Shown here piece by piece: positions 58,490 to 64,000 of a DNA stretch of 64,000 bases (position 1 is its first letter; the number at the start of each line of letters is the position of its first letter). This DNA is from a bacterium (GTDB lineage: Bacteria > Myxococcota_A > Bradymonadia > UBA7976 > UBA1532), in NCBI GenBank assembly GCA_030426085.1, contig JAUHYW010000037.1, positions 25,164 to 89,163 of the forward strand, read 5' to 3'. The notes beneath the pieces are model-generated. The model saw only the letters and a program-made list of their open reading frames with translations, was not told the origin of the DNA and ran no database searches. Position numbers and translations under genes: made by a program.

Positions 58490-58544
58490 GGGAGGTCTCC
58501 TTGGCGGTGACGGGATGGGCAGGCGCGGGGCGCCAGTCGCCGGA

Positions 58545-58573
58545 AAGCTACGCCTCGGCAATCGAAAACTCAA
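58545..58573 (-). promoter_or_regulatory. Promoter for acnA
   Basis: Minus strand: TTGAGT (58568-58573), 17-base spacer, TAGCTT (58545-58550). Start predicted near 58538. Confidence 0.5.
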
Positions 58574-58580
58574 ACGGTTT

Positions 58581-58595
58581 GCCCCATGATGGGGC
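58581..58595. promoter_or_regulatory. Perfect palindrome in the acnA/GDPD divergent region
   Basis: GCCCCAT-G-ATGGGGC, a 15-base inverted repeat 8 bases upstream of the acnA -35. It could be an operator for either divergent gene; no known regulator site is matched. Confidence 0.35.
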
Positions 58596-58622
58596 GCCGG
58601 ACACCTGCCCCGAGGAGGCCCC

Positions 58623-59432
58623 GTGACGGTCCGCTACCTCGACCGCCTGCCGCCCCTGCACATCGCCCACCGGGGCGGGGCGGCGCTGTACCCCGAGAAT
58701 ACGATGCCCGCCTTCGAGGCCGCCGTGCGGGACCACCGCACCGACGGGCTGGAGATCGACGTGCACCTCAGCGCCGACGGGGTGGTGATGGTGTGCCACG
58801 ACCAGACCCTCGACCGGTGCACCGACGCCAGCGGACCGGTCGCCGAGCGCACCGCCGCCGATCTGGCGACGGTCGACGCCGGCCACCGGTTCACCGCCGA
58901 CGGCGAGACCTTCCCCTTCCGCGGCCGGGGCATCGGCGTCCCCCGGCTCGACGCGGTGCTCACCGCCTTCCCCGACCTGCCGCTCAACATCGAGCTCAAG
59001 AGCGAGGACCCGGCGCTGATCGAGGCGTTCGTGAAGACGGTGCGCGGGGCCGACGCCGCGGCGCGCATCTGCTGCGGCAGCGAGAAGGACGCCGTCGGCG
59101 CCGCGCTGCACGAGGCGCTGCCCGAGGCGACCCACTTCTACCCCACCGGCCCCGGCACCCAGTTCGTGCTGACCGCGCTGCAAGGGGGCGATCCCCCGCT
59201 CGACCCCCGCTACACCGTGCTCGACATGCCCGCCGAGTGGAGCGGCATGCCCCTGATCACGCCCCGGCTGATCGAGGTCGCCGCCGCCACCGGGCGCTTC
59301 GTCAACGTGTGGACCATCGACGAGGCCGCCGAGATGCACCGGCTGCTCGACGTGGGGGTGGGCGGCATCATGACCGACCGCCCCGACCGGCTGCGGGCGG
59401 TGCTCGACGCCCGGAAGGCGGGCGCGGCATGA
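58623..59432 (+). CDS. Glycerophosphodiester phosphodiesterase (GDPD)
   Basis: Hydrolyses glycerophosphodiesters to glycerol-3-phosphate and alcohol. The 269 residues contain the GDPD motifs: HIAHRGG near residue 13, [30 protein letters not shown] with the metal-binding Glu and Asp and the catalytic His, then LNIELKSE, and the late strand [12 protein letters not shown]. No signal peptide, so the enzyme is cytoplasmic (UgpQ-like). The GTG start at 58623 follows GAGGAGG. The stop overlaps the deacetylase start (ATGA), so the two are co-translated. Confidence 0.92.
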   Translation: MTVRYLDRLPPLHIAHRGGAALYPENTMPAFEAAVRDHRTDGLEIDVHLSADGVVMVCHDQTLDRCTDASGPVAERTAADLATVDAGHRFTADGETFPFRGRGIGVPRLDAVLTAFPDLPLNIELKSEDPALIEAFVKTVRGADAAARICCGSEKDAVGAALHEALPEATHFYPTGPGTQFVLTALQGGDPPLDPRYTVLDMPAEWSGMPLITPRLIEVAAATGRFVNVWTIDEAAEMHRLLDVGVGGIMTDRPDRLRAVLDARKAGAA

Positions 59433-60445
59433 AGCCCCTGATCATCGGCGACCCGGCGATGCTCGCCCACGAGACCGGCGACGGCCACCCCGAGCGCCCC
59501 GACCGGCTGCGGGCGATCGAGGCCGCGCTGGCCGGGGCCGACGTCGAGCGGGTCGGGGCGAAGCCGGCCGATCGGGCGGCCATCGAGCGCATCCACCCCA
59601 AGAGCTACGTCGACGCGGTGCTGGCGCTCGCCGGCCAGTCGGCGCTGATCGAGCACGACACCGTCGTCTCCCCCGGCTCGATCGACGCCGCGCTGCTCGC
59701 CGCCGGATCGGGCATCCAGGCGGTCGACGCCCTGATCGCGGGTCGAGCCCGGCGGGCCTTCGCGATGGTGCGCCCCCCGGGGCACCACGCCGAGCCCCAG
59801 CGGGCGATGGGCTTCTGCCTGTTCTCGAACGTCGCCATCGCCGCGGCCCACGCGCTCGAGCAGCCGGGCATCGAGCGGGTCATGATCATCGACTGGGACG
59901 TGCACCACGGCAACGGCACCCAGGAGGCGTTCTACCGCCGGGGCGACGTCTTCTTCTTCAGCGTGCACCAGTCGCCGAACTACCCCGGCACCGGCCCGCT
60001 GCACGAGACCGGATCCGGGGCCGGCGCCGGCTGCACCCTCAACGCGCCGCTGCCCCCCGGCCTGGGCGATGCGACCTACGCCGCGCTCTTCGCCGACATC
60101 CTGCGCCCGGCCGCCGCGGCCTACGCCCCCGATCTGGTGCTGGTCTCGGCCGGCTTCGACGCCCACCGCCGGGACCCGCTGGCCCACATGCAGCTCACCG
60201 AAGAGTGCTTCGCGACGCTGTGCGCCGAGGTGGTCGCCATCGCCGAAGAGCACGCCGACGGCCGCCTGGGGCTGCTGCTCGAGGGGGGCTATGACCTCGT
60301 CGGCCTCTCGCGCAGCGTGCGGGCCTGCGTGGACGTGCTCGGCGGCGCGACCCCGCCCGCCCGAGGCCCGGGGCCCGACGCCCGCGAGGCGGCGCCGCTG
60401 AGCGCGGTGAAGGCCGTCGCCGCCGGCCTGCCGGGCATGCGGTGA
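59429..60445 (+). CDS. Histone deacetylase-family (acetylpolyamine/acetoin utilisation-like) deacetylase
   Basis: A 338-residue zinc-dependent amidohydrolase of the arginase/deacetylase fold. All class-defining motifs are present: HPERPDRLRAI at the N-terminus, RPPGHHAEPQRAMGFCLFSN with the paired active-site His, the metal-binding DWDVHHGNGTQE, SAGFDAHRRDPLA and EGGYDL. Bacterial homologues act on acetylpolyamines, small molecules or proteins; substrate cannot be told here. The start is ATG at 59429, overlapping the GDPD stop by ATGA. Confidence 0.92.
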   Translation: MKPLIIGDPAMLAHETGDGHPERPDRLRAIEAALAGADVERVGAKPADRAAIERIHPKSYVDAVLALAGQSALIEHDTVVSPGSIDAALLAAGSGIQAVDALIAGRARRAFAMVRPPGHHAEPQRAMGFCLFSNVAIAAAHALEQPGIERVMIIDWDVHHGNGTQEAFYRRGDVFFFSVHQSPNYPGTGPLHETGSGAGAGCTLNAPLPPGLGDATYAALFADILRPAAAAYAPDLVLVSAGFDAHRRDPLAHMQLTEECFATLCAEVVAIAEEHADGRLGLLLEGGYDLVGLSRSVRACVDVLGGATPPARGPGPDAREAAPLSAVKAVAAGLPGMR

Positions 60446-60469
60446 TCCCCGCTTCTGTACCGCATACGG

Positions 60470-60498
60470 TTGAGGCTCCCTCACTGGCCCGATAAGAT
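60470..60498 (+). promoter_or_regulatory. Sigma70-type promoter for flagellin
   Basis: TTGAGG (60470-60475), 17-base spacer, TAAGAT (60493-60498). CCCGATAA, a partial match to the sigma28 -10, overlaps the same site at 60488-60495 but has no TAAA at the right distance. A leader of about 40 bases with GGAGGAG precedes the ATG at 60544. Confidence 0.45.
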
Positions 60499-60543
60499 TG
60501 CGGGCACGGCGTCGGCCGGTCACCGGCGCCGGAGGAGATCCCG

Positions 60544-61950
60544 ATGCGCATCAACACCAACACCCGATCGCTCAACGCGATCCGCCAGCAGAACAACACC
60601 CAGAAGCTGCTGGGCAAAGCCTTCCAGAAGCTCAGCTCCGGGCTGCGCATCAACTCCGCGGCCGACGACGCCGCCGGGCTGGCGATCAGCAACCGCTTCA
60701 CCAGCCAGACCCGGGGGCTCAACCAGGCCATCCGCAACGCCAACGACGGCGTCTCGCTGGTGCAGACCGCCGAGGGCGCGCTGCAGTCGGTCACCGACAA
60801 CCTCCAGCGCATCCGCGAGCTGTCGATCCAGGCGGCCAACGGCACGCTCAACTCGGCCGACCGGGAGGCCATCCAGGCCGAGATCGGGCAGCTCTCGTCC
60901 GAGATCGAGCGGATCGGCGAGACCACGACCTTCAACGGCAAGCAGTTCCTCGACGGATCGGGCGGCCCCCAGAGCTTCCAGGTGGGGGCCAACGCCCGGG
61001 AGACCATCACCGTGGGCAGCGTCGACGCCCGCGCCTCCCGGCTGGGGTCGGCCGCGTTCGCCGACGGCACCCAGATCGACCCGTCGGGGGTCGACGCCGG
61101 CGAGCTGGCGATCAACGGGGTCGAGATCCGGGCCACCCAGGCGGTCGACGACCCGCTGTCGAGCGCGGGCAACGACCGCTCGGCCATCGCCGTGGCCGAG
61201 GCGATCAACGACTCGACCGCCTCGACCGGGGTCAGCGCCCAGGTCGAGGCGACCGCCGTCGAGGGCGAGGCGATCGAGGGCGGAACCCTCGACACCGACA
61301 ACCGGCTGGTCATCAACGGCGAGACCATCAGCGGCATCGACGTCAACGCCGACGACGCCCAGGGTGAGCTGGTCGACGCGATCAACAGCGTCAGCGACCG
61401 GACCGGGGTCGTCGCCAGCCGCACCGAGGACGGGGCCATCGCGCTCGAGGCGCAGGACGGCCGCAACATCGACATCCAGACCACCGGCGACGCCGACCAG
61501 ATCACCGGCCTCCAGGCGGGCACCACCACCGGCACCGTCACCTTGTCGAGCGAAGAGCAGTTCACCATCGAGGGGGTCGACCCGCTCGACGCGGGCTTGC
61601 AGGCGGGCATCGCCGGGGTCACCGACAGCCGGGCGGTCGACACCATCGACGTGACCACCGTCGAGGGCGCCAACCGGGCGATCGAGATCGCCGACCGGGC
61701 GCTGGGTCAGGTCAGCGCCATCCGCTCGGGGCTGGGCGCGGTGCAGAACCGCTTCGAGTCGACGATCAGCAACCTGTCGAACGTCTCGGAGAACATCCAG
61801 GCGTCGAACAGCCGCATCCAGGACGCCGACTTCGCCGCCCAGAGCGCCAACCTGATCAAGCAGCAGATCCTGGGTCAGGCCAACATCGCGGTGCTGGCCC
61901 AGGCCAACGCCTCGAACAACTCCGCGCTGCGGCTGCTCGGCGGGGCCTGA
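60544..61950 (+). CDS. fliC: Flagellin
   Basis: Filament subunit of the bacterial flagellum. The N-terminus MRINTNTRSLNAIRQQNNTQ, LSSGLRINSAADDAAGLAIS and the RGLNQAIRNANDGVSLVQTA segment form the D0/D1 helices; the C-terminus NRFESTISNLSNVSENIQAS, SNLIKQQILGQANIAVLAQANASNNS completes them. A middle region (about 140-370) of repeated strands with TITVGSVDA-type sequence is the variable exposed domain. The 468-residue length is ordinary. No other flagellar gene lies in the window, so assembly genes must be elsewhere. Strong Shine-Dalgarno GGAGGAG. Confidence 0.93.
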   Translation: MRINTNTRSLNAIRQQNNTQKLLGKAFQKLSSGLRINSAADDAAGLAISNRFTSQTRGLNQAIRNANDGVSLVQTAEGALQSVTDNLQRIRELSIQAANGTLNSADREAIQAEIGQLSSEIERIGETTTFNGKQFLDGSGGPQSFQVGANARETITVGSVDARASRLGSAAFADGTQIDPSGVDAGELAINGVEIRATQAVDDPLSSAGNDRSAIAVAEAINDSTASTGVSAQVEATAVEGEAIEGGTLDTDNRLVINGETISGIDVNADDAQGELVDAINSVSDRTGVVASRTEDGAIALEAQDGRNIDIQTTGDADQITGLQAGTTTGTVTLSSEEQFTIEGVDPLDAGLQAGIAGVTDSRAVDTIDVTTVEGANRAIEIADRALGQVSAIRSGLGAVQNRFESTISNLSNVSENIQASNSRIQDADFAAQSANLIKQQILGQANIAVLAQANASNNSALRLLGGA

Positions 61951-61961
61951 GCCCGGCTCAG
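61947..61961. terminator. Palindrome spanning the two convergent stop codons
   Basis: CTGAGCC-C-GGCTCAG is a perfect 15-base inverted repeat that contains both the flagellin stop and the pcnB stop. It may act as a bidirectional terminator although no T-run follows. Confidence 0.4.
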
Positions 61962-63238
61962 CGTCGGCGGCGGCCGCCCGAGCGACCCCCGCGCCCCGAG
62001 CCCTTGCCGCTGCGTCGACGGCGCCGCCGACCACGCTTGCGCTCGAGCGGCGGCGGCTCGTGCTCGTCGGTGAAGTCGGACCACGCGTCGGCCACCTCGG
62101 GGTCGAGGTCGCCGGCCTCGGTCCTCATCTCGGCGAAGGCCACGATCGAGGCGTAGTCCGGGTCGCGGGCCAGCCCCCTCAACTGCCGATCGTGCTTGGC
62201 CCGGCGGAAGCGCCGCTGACCCTCGATCACCCGCAGCAGCGTCTCCTGCGTGCGCCGGGGCACGCCCAGGCGGCGGGCGACCGGCTCGAGCACCGCCTCG
62301 GCCAGCGCCCGCTCGTCGGCCGCGGGCACCGGGCCCTCGAGCGCGCCGACGAGCGCCTGGAAGAGCGGCCACATCAGCACCGCGAACATCAGCCCGTCGG
62401 GCGGCGGCTGGTCGGGGTCTTCGAAGCGGCTGTCGAGCGCGTCGAGCAGCGGGCCGAGCGGGTGCCAGGGATCGTCGGCCGGGCGGCCGAGGAAGCCCGA
62501 CAGCTCGGGCAGCAGCACCTCGAGCAGCCGCAGCTCGTCGAGCAGTTCGAAGCCCCGCCGGGCCGACCCGTTCCACAAGAGCCGCCGCATCTCCTCGTAC
62601 AGCCGGGGCACCGCGGCCTTCTTCAGCTCGCCCCGCTCGCTGAGGATGGCCCGCCGCAGCGCGCCCTCGAGGCCGAAGTCGAGCCGGGCGGCGAACTTGA
62701 CCGCCCGCAGCATGCGCACCGGATCCTCGCGGAACCGCACCACCGGCTCGCCGATGGTGCGCAGCACGCGCCGCTCGAGATCCTCGAGGCCGCCGACGTA
62801 GTCGATGACCTCGCTGCGGGCGAGGTCGAAGAACAGGGCGTTGATCGTGAAGTCGCGCCGGTGGGCGTCGGAGTCGGGGGTGCCGAACTTGTTGTCGTCG
62901 GTGATGAGCAGCACGTCGCCGTCGCTGGGCGGCTTGGCCCTGAACGTCGCCGTCTCGATGATCTTGCCCCCCTCGCCGAGCACGTGGGCCAGCCGGAACC
63001 GACGACCGATGAGCCGGCAGCGGCGGAACAGCCGCCGGACCTCGTTGGGCCGGGCCGACGTCGCCACGTCGAAGTCCTTGGGGGTGCGGTCGAGCAGCAG
63101 ATCGCGCACGCTGCCGCCGACGAGGTAGGCCTGGAAGCCGAAGTCGTACAACCGGCTCAGGACCCGGCGGGCGTCCCGGTCGATATCCGAAGGCCGAATT
63201 CCGTGTTCCGTCAACCTGATGGGCACCGGGGTCTCCAT
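61958..63238 (-). CDS. pcnB: Poly(A) polymerase / CCA-type nucleotidyltransferase
   Basis: A 426-residue class II nucleotidyltransferase. The catalytic head has GGSVRDLLLDRTPKDFDVAT with the paired Asp of the active site, then RFRLAHVL and RRDFTINALFFDL, as in the PcnB/Cca superfamily. The C-terminus is a very basic Arg/Lys/Gly/Ser tail (RKRGRRRRRRSGKG) typical of PcnB-like poly(A) polymerases that tether to RNA. It could also be a tRNA CCA-adding enzyme. The ATG at 63238 has no Shine-Dalgarno; a promoter at 63246-63274 would start the message at or next to the ATG. Confidence 0.85.
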   Translation of the reverse strand: METPVPIRLTEHGIRPSDIDRDARRVLSRLYDFGFQAYLVGGSVRDLLLDRTPKDFDVATSARPNEVRRLFRRCRLIGRRFRLAHVLGEGGKIIETATFRAKPPSDGDVLLITDDNKFGTPDSDAHRRDFTINALFFDLARSEVIDYVGGLEDLERRVLRTIGEPVVRFREDPVRMLRAVKFAARLDFGLEGALRRAILSERGELKKAAVPRLYEEMRRLLWNGSARRGFELLDELRLLEVLLPELSGFLGRPADDPWHPLGPLLDALDSRFEDPDQPPPDGLMFAVLMWPLFQALVGALEGPVPAADERALAEAVLEPVARRLGVPRRTQETLLRVIEGQRRFRRAKHDRQLRGLARDPDYASIVAFAEMRTEAGDLDPEVADAWSDFTDEHEPPPLERKRGRRRRRRSGKGSGRGGRSGGRRRR

Positions 63239-63245
63239 GGGCGGC

Positions 63246-63274
63246 AAGATAGTCGGCGGGGCGAGGCGGCGCAA
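63246..63274 (-). promoter_or_regulatory. Promoter at the start of pcnB (leaderless message)
   Basis: Minus strand: TTGCGC (63269-63274), 17-base spacer, TATCTT (63246-63251), only 7 bases from the ATG at 63238. No Shine-Dalgarno is present. Confidence 0.5.
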
Positions 63275-63365
63275 CACGGGCGGGGGGCAGGGGCCGGGAT
63301 CGGGCGGGTGATTTTCTGCGCAACAACCGCCGCGATTGATCGATGGATCGGGTGTGGCCCGCCGA

Positions 63366-63394
63366 TTGACAGGTCGGCGGCCGGATTGCATCCT
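63366..63394 (+). promoter_or_regulatory. Promoter for ssb
   Basis: TTGACA (63366-63371), 17-base spacer, CATCCT (63389-63394). The -10 is weak but the -35 is perfect. Start predicted near 63401 with GAGGAG ahead of the ATG at 63444. Confidence 0.5.
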
Positions 63395-63443
63395 GCCCCC
63401 GAATCGGCCCGCCGAACGGGGGCCCGACGATCGAGGAGAAACG

Positions 63444-64000
63444 ATGGCCAGCGTCAACAAGGTGATCCTGCTCGGCAACCTGGGGGCCGACCCCGAGGTG
63501 CGCTACACCCAGACCGGCACGGCGGTGTGCAGCCTGCGCATGGCGACCAACGAGGTGTGGAACGACCGGGACGGCAACCGGCAGGAGCGCACCGAGTGGC
63601 ACCGGATCACCGTGTGGGGCAAGACCGCCGAGCTGTGCGGGCAGTACCTCTCCAAGGGCCGGCAGGTCTACGTCGAGGGGCGGCTGCAGAGCAGCGAGTA
63701 CACCGACCGGGAGGGCATCAACCGCAAGGGCTGGGAGGTCGTCTCGGATCGGGTGGTGTTCCTCAGCGGCGGTGAGCGGGGCGGCCGGGGCGGCGGCGGC
63801 GGCGGCAACTGGGGCAGCAACCAGGGCGGCGGCGGCTGGGGCAACAACCAGGGCGGCGGCGGCGGTCAGAGCGGCGGCGGCGGCTGGGGCAACAACCAGG
63901 GCGGCGGCGGCGGTCAGAGCGGCGGCGGCGGCGGCGGCTGGGGCAACAACCAGGGCGGCGGCGGCGGCCGAAGCAGCGGTGGCGGCGGCGGCGGCTGGGG
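63444..64000 (+). CDS. ssb: Single-stranded DNA-binding protein (partial, runs off the right edge)
   Basis: Binds and protects single-stranded DNA in replication and repair. The OB-fold domain (residues 1-110) is complete: [58 protein letters not shown]. From residue about 112 the tail consists of Gly-rich repeats around [10 protein letters not shown], still open at the window's right edge. The usual acidic C-terminal tip lies beyond it. GAGGAG precedes the ATG. Confidence 0.95.
   Translation, partial: MASVNKVILLGNLGADPEVRYTQTGTAVCSLRMATNEVWNDRDGNRQERTEWHRITVWGKTAELCGQYLSKGRQVYVEGRLQSSEYTDREGINRKGWEVVSDRVVFLSGGERGGRGGGGGGNWGSNQGGGGWGNNQGGGGGQSGGGGWGNNQGGGGGQSGGGGGGWGNNQGGGGGRSSGGGGGGW
63777..64000 (+). 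repeat. Gly-rich tandem repeats in the ssb linker
   Basis: Units reading [13 protein letters not shown](Q/R)S repeat about four times with near-identical codons (GGCGGC-rich). Such low-complexity DNA can change length by slippage, and assemblies often misjudge it. Confidence 0.85.

Noticed and set aside
60485..60501. Sigma54-like TGGCCCG...TTGC upstream of flagellin
   Set aside because: GG and GC are 14 bases apart instead of the required 12.

Overview
The window is very GC-rich DNA (about 70% by eye) with dense coding on both strands. It looks like a chromosomal segment of a free-living, predatory or social deltaproteobacterium-type organism (Myxococcota or Bradymonadota-like). That placement is inference. 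It rests on Hanks-type Ser/Thr kinases with transmembrane tails, many secreted lipoproteins with Cys-rich or Asp-rich (MopE-like) repeats, a Gld-type ABC system and a flagellin. No rRNA, tRNA, CRISPR array, insertion sequence or phage block was seen.

Layout. 1-4414 (minus): an envelope-lipid and nucleotide operon, DUF177-rpmF-plsX-acpP-fabF-nrdR-ribD, behind a near-consensus promoter at 4469-4497. 4532-13312: a HEAT-repeat lipoprotein and a collagen-like modular surface protein on the minus strand, diverging from a giant Cys-rich lipoprotein coupled to a TPR membrane protein. 13144-15827: a small, possibly frameshifted ORF and an Asp-box propeller lipoprotein. 16000-21676: an IF2N/coiled-coil/DUF2325-like protein followed by MoxR, DUF58 and a TgpA-type transglutaminase. 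21827-26007: a Ser/Thr kinase, a secreted two-TM protein and a lower-GC MopE-like protein.

26013-36823 is the most unusual block. Three minus-strand genes (a membrane protein of no recognised family, a membrane-anchored atypical kinase, and a 1391-residue zinc-ribbon helical protein) diverge from a canonical zinc-ribbon Ser/Thr kinase coupled to a secreted partner.

36849-42186: an FNR-type oxidoreductase, a YihY/BrkB membrane protein and a secreted protein with 19 Asp-rich repeats. 42444-47358: an ABC ATPase, a GldF-GldG fusion and a DUF4340 protein, overlapping end to end. 47417-51738: a Pro-rich secreted protein, an ECF sigma factor with a membrane-anchored partner, an E2-like acyltransferase lacking its catalytic His, and a WD40-like protein. 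51755-58489 (minus): phosphatidylserine synthase, a large lipoprotein and aconitase A. 58623-61950: a glycerophosphodiesterase overlapping an HDAC-family deacetylase, then flagellin. 61958-64000: poly(A) polymerase/CCA-type nucleotidyltransferase and the start of ssb.

Two regulatory themes recur. Many genes are stop-start coupled through GTGA, ATGA or TGATG overlaps. Several genes lacking a Shine-Dalgarno carry a -10-like hexamer only 6-7 bases before the start codon, suggesting leaderless transcripts.
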